Assembly: GCA_040954595.2 (NCBI GenBank) | Contig: CM082595.2 | Coordinates: 1,302,001 to 1,366,000 of the forward strand | Reading direction: 5' to 3' | Length of the DNA stretch: 64,000 bases | Source of the DNA: Balanoglossus misakiensis | Taxonomy: Eukaryota > Hemichordata | Shown: piece after piece, positions 1-13,000 of the stretch | Numbering within the stretch: position 1 is the stretch's first letter | Layout of the letters: each line of letters starts with the position of its first letter | Made by a program: the position numbers and the translations under genes | The notes under the pieces: model-generated | Database searches by the model: none | The model's input: only the letters and a program-made list of their open reading frames with translations | Told to the model about the DNA's origin: nothing

Positions 1-1303
1 TATAATGATTTTAAATTATTTCTATTACGGTCAGTATTTTATAGTGTACAGGATATCTACTCGATTCGATTAAACTTCTCATCAAGATATGTTCTCTTCT
101 TGAGAATTGTTTAGAAGAGTGAACAATGTTTAATGCATGGAAGGTCCTAGACATGTCAATGGTGATACAAATTGTTGTAATTTAGAGGCAATGCGGGCAA
201 AAATACGCATGTTTCCCATCTTCTCGGGATTTATTTAAGCCACACAGTTCGATTCAAGACACAATGATGTAAACTAAACAGACGTTGAAGCTTTCAACGC
301 CAGAAATGAGCCGAATTCAATTTCGATTCATTCAAAATATTCTGTCAGGTGTAAATCACTTCAACTGTGATAAATATTGCTTTTGGTCTTTTCATTGTGC
401 ATCATAATCAAATGGCCTATTGCTGTAAATAAAAGAAGAAGATAACTTTTAGGAAATTTAATTGGCTTTTCCTTTTATGCCCAAGAATCTTCCGTTTCAG
501 ATTTCCTTCGACTAAACAAAAATGGTCACCAGAATTGACATCATTCATAAATAATCGCCGTATCACTCGCAGCATGAAGCTTAGTCTCACAAGTAAAAAT
601 TATTACTGAAAACTCAGGCTGCAATGTTTCCATGGCTACTGACGTCATCTTTCTTGCATGTGTCAAATATATGTACACTGTTCACGGGCATTGGTATTGA
701 CATTAATATTATGTGGTGAGCAGAGGAGCATATTAAGGTTTTGAAGAGAGAAAATTATTTCATAACTAAAACACAATGCAAATTAATTATCTATCCCGTG
801 GAACACAGTACTAACCATAAAGTGTTAAAGCAGTCGTTTTTGAGGAAAGATGGGATGTATTTTGGACATATTCGGTTTATTTTATATACTACTTATATAT
901 GTTTCATTCCAACCTAGTGGGCACTGACGTCGTTGAATCAGTTTATGGTTTGAATTACGTCATAAGTCTTTTCTAATGCAATAATCGACCATATGTGCAC
1001 ACGAAATAGAAAAGTAATTACAACAATCCGTAAGATGTGGGTTTTGTCGAACTGAAAATAGCGAGGTATGAATAATCGTTGAAGTGTTATGGGACACATT
1101 TCTTTAAAATGAATCGCTATGTAACACTGAACCATGTCCCGATAAAAGTATTGTCCTCGGGAGATATTTTTTGAACCGGAATATGATTACCTTTTGCAAT
1201 GTCGTTTTTGTGTATGCGCCCCGAAATGCCTCTAAATAAAAAAGTCTCGCGAGATCTCACAATGAACGAAAAAAAACATCTATTCACTTTCTTCCTGTTT
1301 CAG
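1..1303. other. Non-coding stretch upstream of the GPCR exon
   Basis: No long open frame and no recognisable exon. It is probably intron of the GPCR whose next exon begins at 1304. The exon for the N-terminus and helix 1 should lie further left, beyond the window, because no candidate is visible here. A CRE-like TGACGTCA occurs at 641-648, but nothing ties it to a promoter. Confidence 0.5.
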
Positions 1304-2460
1304 GTGATTTTCTTGCCCTCCTCGTGGTCGTCTTTCACTTGACTGAATTCTTCAAACAGACATGGCCGTTGCTATGGAGATCCGACTGGGCCTGTATCAT
1401 TCTGCGATATCTACGATTCGTTGGTTTCAACATCACCATATTTACTATGGTTGCCATAGCAATAGATCGTTACTTTGCTATATGTTATCCGATGAAATTC
1501 AAACTGAGCTTTACTCTTAGGAGAACCCGGTATGTTATTGTGTTGTTATGGGTGATGGCTGTTTTAACAGCAATTCCAACTGGATTTATGTTCAAGGTAA
1601 GAGAAGTTATTACATGAGTATTTTTATGATAGTGTCGAGTAACTACGGCGAACGAAACATTAGATAAACCCTGAATAATATCTTAATATTTATGCAATTT
1701 GAATAAAGCGATATAGCTAATGTTTTTCTTGTTTGGACTTCAATGTGTATTCTTCTATTTGCAGGCAATATACCAATCTGACGGGCATGGCGTCACATAC
1801 GCAGGCAAATCGCCTTTCGCCTGTAAATTGGTCTTGCCTTTTGGTGATTGGTTCAAAGATTTTAAAGCTATTTATCTGAATGTTGTCCTGTTCTACCTGC
1901 CCGTTGCCATGACAGCTGTGGCGTATACAATCATCATCTACCGTGTGTGGAGGAGCGCACAAGAAATGACCAGCTGCGTCTCAAGTCAACCATACAAGAA
2001 CAGTCACTGGAAAACCGCACGTATTCTGTTCACCGTTTTCATCGCCTACACGCTCTCATACTCCATACTCACAACATACAACTTACTCTCCCGGTATTTT
2101 CCAAATTACAACATGCATCCCATGATTAAAAACATAGGTCTTTTACTTCCCTATGCCAACAGCTGTATGAACCCCATAATATATTCATTCCTTGATGAGA
2201 AATTTCGTTTGGCTTCTTTTGCTTTAATATGCGGCAAAAAGTTGACAAGCCATCAATCGGAGGAGACTCGTAGTTTGCGCTTGCGTGTGAGTAGCATTCG
2301 ACAATCAAACTATGTGGTATCCTCTATAGACGATAACAGAGATACCGGGCTTGCAAACCCGAGTTTTGATGTCCATATTGGAGATGAGGAGAAAACCTTG
2401 AACGAGGAAAAGATGATATGTGCAAGATGCCTCCAGGAACGGTTTTTAGAGACTGAATAA
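1304..2460 (+). CDS. Class A (rhodopsin-like) GPCR, 3' part
   Basis: Seven-helix receptor for an extracellular ligand, plasma membrane. Two coding exons are visible, 1304-1596 and 1765-2460, joined in phase 0 across a GT-AG intron. The first opens inside helix 2 (GDFLALL, with the conserved Asp) after a cag acceptor, so at least one 5' exon is missing. Visible landmarks are the helix-3 Cys in DWAC, a DRY motif (AIDRYFAICYP), an extracellular-loop-2 Cys (FACKL), NPIIY in helix 7 and a tail of about 75 residues. Helix 6 lacks the usual CWxP: the matching stretch reads FIAYTLSYS, so Trp and Pro are absent. DRY and NPxxY are intact, so the frame is not decaying. The closest feel is the peptide-receptor branch, but I cannot name the ligand. 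Stop TAA is at 2458-2460. Confidence 0.85.
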
Positions 2461-3092
2461 TAAAATCGCTTTCCATCATGATATTATAATCCAGAGAATT
2501 TAAAACCAATATATTTGCCTCGATTTGCTTAGATTATGTACACGATTAAATTGAAAAGTTTGTGTTCGCTTTTGTGGTATTAACTGAATCTATAATATTT
2601 GGCTTTGGGGCTTGTTTATGTTGATTATATATAATACTATGTTAATGTTATATTTATGGTAACCGACAGTTATTGCACTTAAAGACTTTGACCTAAAAAC
2701 ATTTTAATTGTCTGTTTTCTACGTTTTCTACGTGATAAACTTTATTATCGATGTATTCAAGTTATTATTATATTATGTATTAAATGTTGAAAACTAGTAT
2801 AGAACAATGATTGTTTTCATTGTATAGACTCAAAGTCAAACGCTCCAGTCGTTATGTTCTCATCACCGGATTGAACACCAGGTGTGCAAAGGGAGCCAGT
2901 CAACCAATCAATGGTTGGGAAGTGTGCACCTGTATCTAATCATTTGCATTGGATGGGTGGGGTCACTCGAGGAGCTGAGTTTTGCACGCGCTACTCTAGT
3001 CGTGTAGCTTTCGGAGAAGATTGTGTCGTGTCCATGAGGTGGCGACGCTTTTTCTTCATCCAAAACGCGTTCCGAAGTTAACCAGTTAAACC
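2461..3092. other. Spacer: GPCR 3' flank and a possible promoter
   Basis: The first part is AT-rich and probably GPCR 3' UTR or flank. From about 2820 the base composition turns more GC-rich up to 3090, which suggests a promoter for the candidate small gene starting at 3093. No coding exon was recognised. Confidence 0.4.
2902..2949 (+). promoter_or_regulatory. CCAAT boxes plus octamer motif
   Basis: Two oppositely oriented CCAAT boxes (CCAATC and GGTTGG) are followed at 2942-2949 by ATTTGCAT, the POU octamer on the minus strand. They sit about 150 bases before the candidate ATG at 3093. The spacing is promoter-like, but function is inferred only from motif match. Confidence 0.3.
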
Positions 3093-5730
3093 ATGAGGAG
3101 GATGGTGAGGATGGCTGGCTGTTCCAGGATTTTCAAGAACTTCTCGGGGAGAATTTGCGGGATATTTGAAAGAAAGTGCCGAAGTCTGATCCACCAAGCA
3201 ACCGGTGAGCACACCTCTCATGTTAAAGATATTAGGGCATGCAATTGCGGTTTACGGGAACGAGATGACATATTTCTGTAGCTCTGCAATTTCATGACAC
3301 TCGTAAAACCTTTTGGTGCCGGAGTTTATGAAAACTATCGTTATTAAGTTTTGTACACGGCGTTACAGAGCCCAGTATCCTCCTCTTAGTTAACTTTGCA
3401 TAAAGCTTATACACGTACATGTATATTATGGTTTAGAGACCGCGACAGGTGAGTTATATTTAAATCGTAAACAACACTTCCTTCGTTAGAACTTAAATAC
3501 AGCAAATTGGGTTAAAGGGAGGGGCAAAACTAAAGCCTACTTATATGGTGCGCATAAAATATGGAAGGAAGTGAAGGCAGTCCACTGTTTGAACGCGTCG
3601 AATGCAAAATTTGCAAAACATTCGGATCGGACATGTACATGTTTGTCCACACGAAATTACGCACATGCGCATAAGAAATTCTTCAGGTCAAATTACTTTG
3701 TGTTGATGGCAATGTCATGTTGTGATGTGTAGAAATCTTTCGCATCCTCCAGTAGAAAAGGTCAAAGATGTCACACAAGAGTGCACTGAATTTCTGGCGA
3801 ATATTATATGTATTACCCCTGGCTATTATGAAGCAAAGATATATGAGCAACACCTGCATATCTATTCTGTACAATTACTGTGATTGCAACCATGCATGAT
3901 ATCACTGTAAGATTCTCTTCAATGTATTTATGTGTGATCAATATCACCTGAAATCTGTCGCAGTAAATTTCCTCAGACATCCTCTGACAGACACAGACAC
4001 TTATAGCAATCAATACCAACCATTCAGTAGACTATTTGAAAGAAATCACGACAGTGATGGACAATAAAAAACAAGACCAAACTATCTTGTGTGTAATTTC
4101 AAGAGATTTATTGAGTGAAACTGCAAAAAAACCAAGAGTGAAAAATACTGAAAAGAGTGTAGGAAAGTGTAAATATTGAGAGATTTAATATCAAGGAAAT
4201 ATGTAGACCATATTGAAAGATTCAGAAAATTGTAAATACTGTTGAAATAGATCATTCTACACCAATGAAACTAAAATTATGATAATCCCCTTGTACTACT
4301 AGTCTAGTGTAATGGCTATGATGAGATCCACTTAATACATGCATTCCATGTAATGCAAATGTCTATTCAGACCACAGTTAAAATTTAACAATATCTCAGT
4401 ATTAACATTAAAGGTATACGGTCACCTATACAAATTTAGCCACAGTTACCATGGTAAATTGAGATCTAACCAATCACAGATTTTCAGTGGGTGGCACACG
4501 CGAAAATAAAGCGTTCTTTAGAACACTCAAATACGCCATTTCAACTATATATGGCGATATGTAAATTGGAGGTGACCGTATACCTTTAATGGTTGCAAAG
4601 TAGAAACTCAGAGAAAATGTAAACAGAAACAGCCTCTATAAAGCATTGGACAAGTTAACTAACAGAACAAAATGTTCTAGATGTGCATTCAAAAAGTCTG
4701 ACCTATAATAATTCATTCCATTGGACAGAATTGAGAATTTCTAGAAGCCTCATATGACCACAGTTCTGAAACTTGTAATAAATTCATAAGCCAAAATGAT
4801 ATTGAAATATGTAACAATAAACTACTGTAAATTTCTATATAGGAATACCACTGGTGAAAAAATGCTATGTGTGAAATAAATCCACTACGATAACTCATGA
4901 AAACCTTGCTGACACTTCTCTATGTAGATGGTAGTGAAAATTTTAAAAGTTTCAATAATTTGACAATACATGAAGCAGACAAAATTCATTCAGAAGATAA
5001 CTCAATACTGTAAAATACAACAGGAATGATACCAGTGTTGTATTTGGTTGTAATAAAGAAAGCACCTTTAAGAACCTTGTAAGTTTTAAGTATTTTGCTG
5101 CCACCTTCAATAGATGTTACTTTTTGTCTACATTATCTGCAAGATATCTTGATGTAAAATTTAACACTTAACAGTAATTATTTAGAAGGTTTGGCAAAAT
5201 TAGATATTCTAATGAAATTACAGAACATGCCTTGCTTTATAGAATAAAACTGAAAATTGTGTATGATGGATTTTTCTAACTTATTCAATTAAAACCAACT
5301 CTTAAAGAAAACTATACTACCTAATCGTGAGCCAACATTCTCAATGAGCAGATTATCATTGGGAGTTACAAACACAAACAATATATATTAAAATGACTGA
5401 ACTTGCAAATTTTTGATACCATATAGACAAAAGTATTGATTGTCTTGATATAGACATATGTAATTCATATATTACAGAAACTTTGCATAGAATAATCCAA
5501 ATTTCAATTTTTAATAAATGCATTGGATAATTATGCATCTCATACAGACTGACACTGTTACTAGTTGTATTTTTGTGTGTGCGTGTTTCCAATTATCCAC
5601 ATGTCACTCAGGTTATGAGCTTGAATGTGATCATAATCGCGAACACAACCATTCTAGCTCCACACGCATGGGCCATGACGACAGAGTTAAACACTGCACT
5701 CCATGTGTAGAACCAACTAAAGAAGCATAA
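3093..5730 (+). CDS. Possible two-exon small protein, 76 aa
   Basis: Not recognised. Exon 1 (3093-3204) starts at ATG and encodes a basic segment containing MAGCSRIFKNFSGRICG. It ends at a good donor (accg|gtgagc). Exon 2 (5612-5730) follows a pyrimidine-containing tract and cag acceptor, restores the frame (phase 1), and encodes a His/Cys-rich acidic tail ending CTPCVEPTKEA before TAA. An AATAAA lies 58 bases after the stop. Promoter-like motifs precede exon 1. No signal peptide or known domain is visible. The locus lies antisense to the long 3' UTR of the anoctamin gene. Phase agreement has a one-in-three chance of being accidental, so this remains a candidate. Confidence 0.35.
3560..3675. 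mobile_element. MITE-like repeat, GCGCATAAG family, partial
   Basis: The right half (about 3606-3675) matches 36344-36413 closely, including ACGAAATTACGCACATGCGC. It ends in CATGCGCATAAG at 3664-3675. The left terminal repeat is not clear here, so the left boundary is approximate. It is the second copy of the family described at 36306-36413. Confidence 0.55.
4406..4591. mobile_element. MITE with perfect 22-bp terminal inverted repeats
   Basis: The left end (4406-4427, reading CATTAAAGGTATACGG and on to CACCT) is the exact reverse complement of the right end (4570-4591). The 186-bp element has no coding capacity. TTAA sits inside both ends, so the insertion may be TTAA-targeted (piggyBac-like) or TA-targeted. 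A degraded relative is at 12102-12190. Confidence 0.8.
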
Positions 5731-5787
5731 TATACAGTAATGAATATTAAGCTTGGTGTGCATAATTTGCATAATTTGTTTAGAAAA

Positions 5788-5793
5788 AATAAA
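5788..5793 (+). terminator. Poly(A) signal AATAAA
   Basis: A canonical hexamer 58 bases after the stop of the candidate small gene, on the same strand. Confidence 0.35.
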
Positions 5794-7096
5794 ACTGTGA
5801 GATCTAGTCTACGGTAGTTTTTATAGAAACATTCATAAATATCTACATCTGAATGTCATGTACAAATGAATGAAATCTACCATCTAATCTGTACCTATTC
5901 TAAATGGTGACTAACAATAAACGTGAAACTCTAAATTCTTGACAGATTCAAATTAAAATACTGAGCCTCGTAGATTACCCAATTGTTGTTCACAGCATGT
6001 CTTGTGTATTTCAGTTTGTTGTCCAATACTGCTTCAGCTGTTTTTGCCGTGTCAACAAGTACATAGACCTCCCAAGTCTACTTTACGAATAATTATTAAC
6101 AGAACAATTATGAGTCAGCTGACTAAGAAATGACTGGCTGAAATGAATACCTGAAAAATCGAAAAACTAAAAGAACTTTCTTTCAGCCTTTGTGACCTAG
6201 AACTCGCAAATATAAACAATGCAAATATGTACCGGGGGTATATCAGCTACATAAACATTAATGTCACCTGGTAGGGCAATACTAGTATCTTGTACTCATC
6301 TGAGATAATATGAATTTCCATTAACAATGATCTGGTCATTACGAAGAATTATGCCCGTAATGAAAACATTCCATACTTGAAACACCAACTGATTATTGCA
6401 CTGTATGCAAAGATATTGCCTCTTGGTGTTGTCTTGAAATACTGGTATGAAATTCAAAACTGCCAACTGCAATGCTGACACTACAATAAATTCAGAGTAA
6501 TTGTAGTTCTATCCAAATGTACTGACACTTAGGAAATGAACCCAAAATTGTCCTGCGTGAATCAAAACACCATTAACTACACACCACTTCTGTTGACCTC
6601 AACAGCAAGTAATGAAATCAATCAATAAACACTTCAAATGAGAAATAAGTTCTCAAATATGTAAATAACTAGGTAATACATTTGCTAACACTGTCAAGAT
6701 TTCTACCTTGATCAGGTATTTCTGAAAAGTAATGGTGAGGTTTAGAAGATTAGCTGTCACTTAAAATACCTCTTGGTGGTGTTGTATGAAGAAAGGAATT
6801 TTGTAATTTGTTTCACTTGTTTTGAAATGGTAAATAGAGATGTACAATTCCAAACACTATAACTACTGGATCAAAGAACTCATAGCATAAGGATCATCAT
6901 AATTCCATCACTATTGTATTAAAGAAATAGGAAACTATGTGTATAATATTAAACAATTTCAAGTAAATATGTGTGTATGATATTAGCTGTCAGTTGAACT
7001 GGTGCAACACTATTTGTATCCTGTCTGATTACTGCTTTACATGAGAAAACATGTGCAGGTATCAGTAACAGCTAAACATTGATTGCGAGGAGACAT

Positions 7097-10000
7097 CTAT
7101 GACTTAGGTACATCCAATACTACAGCACCACTTGATGCAGCTCCTTTGTCCTCTTCATCTTCACCCTTTGTAAACAAAAACAAAAACAAAATCACCTTCA
7201 ATAACATTATACAGGACAAGCATCTATCACTTGCATTTCCATACAGAACTTAATGTAGTAACTAACAAACTTGTGTTTTGTATGTTATGGCCTGTGGTTG
7301 AAATAGGTTGGATGAATCACACTCGGTTGTCAAGGAGATCAAGCTGGCCAAGAATACATAGGAAAGAGCACATCTCACAAACAAAATAACCCCACAAAAA
7401 TTGCCACGAGAGGGCAGTACTCACAACTGGTGCTGCAGCGATATTCTCTGCAAGTGCTTGTTTAGCGAGATATTTTTCTCTCTTAATCTTGATTTCCAAA
7501 GCCTCAGGTACATCAGGAACAAAGAAATCGATCAGCTTTCCACAAATGAAAACAAAATGCTGTGAAAAGATAGAAAGAAATTGCATGATGTAGAAAACAG
7601 ATGGTTTCTGGTCAAGATACTCATTTGAACTTAGCAAGTAAATGGAGGTGTTTTTGAATTGGGGGTTGCCTGATAACAATAGTGCACTTAGTATAGACAG
7701 ATTGAGAACATAAACAATGTTGAATAGTTTTTGGGGATTACCTCAAACAAGATGACAAATCCCAGCCTCAAACATAACAACTTCCAGTAGAATATTGTTT
7801 GGTTTCCATCTTCATCTCGGAAATCTTGATATCTACCCGGGAAAGTGACAAAGTGAAAAAAAGGCTTAAACATATATCTTCTTGATGAACACTTTCTACT
7901 AATTCTGTGGTTTTGAGCCAATATCATGCGTTCTGAAATAAGGGGTATTTGTTTCTGACAATGACTGTCCAGAAGACAATCTTTGAGAGATGACACACCT
8001 GCATTGGTGACTGAGTGCCCCAGGTGGAGAGACAGCCAATGAAAAGTTGGTATAGCCGTGCAAGGTCCAATCATAGTGATACTTGTACATCTGTCTTGGT
8101 AGGAACTCTGATGTGAATGCTATGACAAAAGCCTGGAAGTCAAAATCAATAAATATAACAGTTAGTAATTGGCCTATATGTTCTGAAATGTATACACCAA
8201 TGTATCAAGAAAGTTATGTGATGTTTACAAACAAAACATGAGAGTAAACATATTGGAAACATGGTGGTGAAGGGGTTGACGACCGTGTTAGGGGACAAAT
8301 GTACATGTACTTACATTTGAGACAACAGCAAGTTGTGTCAGTGTGTCCAATATATTAAACCAGACACCAATATCTTGAGCTCGATCAGCCACAGGTCTTC
8401 GCATTTCACAGACAAACTTGGAGGCATCTAAGCGTATTTCAACCCAATTGTTGAGCAATGCAAACAATGGAGCAAGTGGTAGAGCAGCCACAAAGATGGT
8501 GATGAAACCAAACTGCAGAACTGTCAAAAAAAGACATTCAACTCTGTGAATTACTTAAGACTAAACTATAAAACATGTTTTTCAGTTGAAATTTCTTAGT
8601 TTCAGAGCTGGTCATCGATGTGTTTATACATTCAGATGGTGCAAGCAAATTCTGCTTATGGCACCGGCCATATTTGATTCAACTTACCCATTTCAAGGTA
8701 TTCATCAAAGAGTCCTTCAAATTCCACCAACTGATAATCTTCCTCCCACTGCGATAACTGACGTTCAGGTTTTCCTTTCACTTTCCCCTGCACCTTGTAT
8801 CTCTGAATATACTGCTTTAGTTTTCTGTAGGCAAACCAGATGGTGCAACAATGAGTGACTGATGACATATACCACACATTTATGTTCATATTTAGTGAAT
8901 ATTGTACTTACGGTATAATCAGCTCCTGAGCATTGTTGATGACTTGTTTGCCCACCATGATCACTAGCAGTTGTTGTGCAAGTTCAACCAGACATCCGCC
9001 TTGTCCACACTCTTCATTACGAAGTCCAAATAAGGTATTATAATTGCCAGGATAACCATTGAACCTAGTGAAGGGTAAATAAAACATTTATGACCCCATA
9101 AGATATTGACCCTGACTATAGAAATAGACATTGGGGATAGGCAAGTCAAATATGGGCAAGTTTTACTGATGATATAGGTCATTGTATATATTATAATATT
9201 CACCTACCTCCCTTTGAAGAATGCAATGTAAAAGATAGACGAGTAGAAGTTGACGAATTGAAATACGAAGACTTTGAATGTCAATGCATCTTCATATTCA
9301 GTCTGTGTGCGGTGCATTTCTGAAATGAAACAAGATTAAAATTATCAATTTCAGGCTAAGATAGCACTGTGGATGTGGTAAGGTTTAGAAATACAAGGCA
9401 GAAATTTGTAATGAAGGGAGGGTCAATAATCACTTACCCCAGTCATTGAGTTTCATAGCAACTCTAGTGTAGACATTACTCAAGGCCATAATGAGGATCA
9501 AGTTGACCACAGCTCCGGACATGCTGGCGATACTCTGAGCTTGACCGCGTAGAACTGCATTTTTGAAGAGTGGGATGCTGACCAGGACTCGGTATAGAAT
9601 GACACCGACCAGGAATATAATGACCAACGATGCCTAGTACGAAAACATAAGATGTCACTGAGGGGGTCAGTTTACCAATTTACATTCATGGAAATCAGAG
9701 AACTGGATCAGACCAGGCATATGCACATCATGTGTATCTACGTGGTGACATACCATTCCAAAGAGAACAGCTAATCCTGATGCAACTCTTCTGAGACGTT
9801 GATCATCTGGAAAGTACGGTTCTTTGATTCCTGTGATTGGGTTCTTCTCCATCAATGGTGCGGCCGCTGCAAATTGTGGTCTTGGTCTTTGCTGCAAGGA
9901 TTCACATGAAACAACATCAGTGGCTTAGCTGCAATGTGTGGTCATGGACATATAAAGATTTACATGAAAGTAATGTCAAACTGGCAATAGCTGGACTGAT

Positions 10001-13000
10001 ATTTTACCAAATGTCTATATAATACCGTAGGGTGTACTGGATTGATATTAAACTCGTACCTCTTCTTCTTCAAAGTCCATGCAATCCCAGTGATGAGACA
10101 AACTGGCTTCTTTTCTTTTCCAATACTCCAGGAAAGTCACAGCTGAAAATGTACCAAGATAAGAATTATATAACATGACTCACAAAATTGTGTGCCACTT
10201 AATGGCTGGAGCCATAAGCAAAATATGAAATTAATGGGGGAAGTGTTTATAAATAACTCACCCCAGAATGACATGAAGACAGCATAAAAAACTGTTCCCG
10301 GATGATCGAACAGATATGCCATCTGTAAACAAAGAATATTTAATGTATATTAGGAAGTGAAAGAAGATAAAATCTTTTGATAAGTTTTAAAGGTTAGGGT
10401 TCATCAATTCAGCAAGAACTATTTTAAAACATTACGGAAGATAATTTACCGTGGCTTGTAGACATGTGTCCGAAAGATTCCAATAAGCACATCCAATCTT
10501 CTCATCACAGAGTGGACACATCAAAAACTGGTCACCATGCTCACAGATCTCTTTCCTGTATCAATCAGAAAAAATGAAATATCAAAGTGAATAACTTATT
10601 TTCAAAGTCATATAATTTCTCTCTTCATAGATAATGTTAAAACACTGTGTACTAATTTCAATAAGATTTCAAACTTTATAACTTACGCTGGAATATTCTG
10701 ATCAATAGTGACAATGCCAAATATGAAGACAATTAGTCCAATGATAGATGCTGGTAGGAGCCAAGCAGTGTAGAATCCTGGAAAAAATCCATCAAAGTAT
10801 AGATTTTCAAACTTTAATTTCACTTGTAAAAATCTTGTTCAGCTCTGCGCCAATAACATTCTCTATTACTTTCACCTGATATTTCAGTAAATTTTGTTGG
10901 GTATGTTATGAAACGTTGACTTATGTACACTAACTGAAGCCTATATATAATTGCAGATTTCCATAAAATTCACAGGTTGATTATGTTGAAGATAAAATAA
11001 CAAAATATTGTTGGATTGACAGTTTATAATGCGCCCTCAACCAAGAGACTGCAACAACCTGTTGCTTCAGACAGCAATATCACCGATAGCGCCCTCCCAC
11101 GACAGAATTCACAAAACAGCACCTCATATTCCCCATCGCATTTCAAAGAAAATCAAGACAAAGATGACTCAAACACTTACCAAGCCAAGCAAAATATATC
11201 CCAATCTTTTCTCCAAAATATTCCCTAATATGATCCAACGGTTGATACTTGTACCAACGACCCCAGCGTGCCCAATATTCATACAACACTTGGCGTTTAT
11301 TGAGATCTTCAGGACACAGCAGTTCCTTAGGTTTCTCATATGGACCCTAAAATGACAAAGGAAAATGTGAATGGTTTTAAAGAGGTTCGGAATGTTAAAA
11401 GGGTTAAACTTCTAGGATTATTGTAAGGAGGCAACCTGACTGTCAGGATGTGTCGAGCAAAACTACAGTTAAAAGATTTAATGGGAATAATTGTACATAC
11501 ATCATTTAATGGAAAGGCAGCTGTAAAGACCTCTTCCTCGACCAATCTATCAATACCAATCTCAGCTCTTTTTCGTTTCCCATACGTTGTACTGTGAAGA
11601 AGTTCACTTAATATGCGTCCTCTCTCAGCCATTGTGAAATAATCAGTTTTATTGTCACTACCAAGAAATCTGAAAATGATAAATTTAATATAATTAAGTT
11701 AAATCACAGAATCTCTCCTACAGAGCAAAACATACAGCTTGATTTTTTCTGACAACATGAAAAAAAAAATATCACAAGAGAGAGTTTAGCAGATTCATAA
11801 ATAATCGTGTCTATCTGTGACACTTCCCCAAGGAGATCAGAGTCTTATCGTTGCCAGGGCAACCTCACCTGTAACTAGAGATGTGATATGTGACCTGTTT
11901 TGACATCGTCAAAAGACAATCAATTTGACTGTATTTGATTTATTGCATATTATCTGACTGGTGTTATTACTTGGTTTGCATGTGATTTTGATCAACTTGG
12001 TCGGATAGCAATCCATACATCTTTGTTACTGTTTAATGATTCAAGGATGTTTTCTATGGTAAAGTTGGACTTCTATAGGGGGATCTCGGCATGAAAGGGT
12101 TAAGGTAGCTGATCACATATTACACAAATATAGCCACAGTAAATTACCATCGAAAATTATGATCTAGCCAATAGCAGATTTTCATTAACTTTGCAAGATA
12201 GAACACAGTCTATTTTCTGGCCAGATGGAATGATTCCTTCACAAACAGGTGGCATCATTCTTAATTTGGCAAAGGAAAAAGTTCTGACAGGGAAAAACAC
12301 ATGGCATAAGATCTCTATATTTATCATGCCACCTGGAAAGGGAATCTTTGCTGGCCCTGAAACATGTACACGTGTATGTGTGTACGTGTGAGTCACTGCT
12401 TATTCAACTTGCTAAAAGCAAAACAGAAATAATTTAATACAAAGATAGGTATCACTATCAGGATGTAACTCAAAAGGATATGCATAAGGCATAATGTGAA
12501 CAAACACTTAATACAACACACGGTTGTGTCATAAATGTTACCCAGAATGCTTTGCAAGGAAGAGAAATAGTTGCTTCTTAAACAAGGTAGATCAGGTGCA
12601 ACTGGGCTCTGACTCAATGACCTCACGGAACCGCAGCGGGATTTGTATGCATTAAAACTGACATGTAACTAATTACTCAATTCCTCAGGCAATTAGCAGA
12701 TGTGTAGAGCCTAGTGTCAAAGAACGGAAATGGCAAGACATGAATACATGTTATTTTTATCGCTTTGTGCCTGCAAATATTCTCAGCCAGAATTGCTGCT
12801 TATTTTATTTTCTCTATTAAAATTGAAATTTGAAACAATGTGTGCTGAGTATTTCTGTGCTCGGTGTATATATCACACTTCTAATACGTTCTGTTAATTG
12901 GTTTTGAAATCATTAGCAAGGTAACGACCAATTTCTCAGTCAGATATAAAATGTATGTACGCATCATATTAATCTATTTGTGACCTTGCCTGTGGTACTC

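Larger units (their letters stand above)
4107..7096 (-). other. Probable long 3' UTR of ANO7-like gene
   Basis: From the anoctamin stop at 7097 the minus strand has no further recognisable exon. The first clear AATAAA on that strand is at 4107-4112. An ATTAAA near 5510 is an alternative, shorter end. The region is AT-rich, contains one complete MITE (4406-4591), and is overlapped on the other strand by the candidate small gene. The extent is inferred. Confidence 0.4.

Noticed and set aside
641-648. CRE-like TGACGTCA near the left edge
   Set aside because: A single 8-base motif with no nearby start site; expected by chance at this scale.
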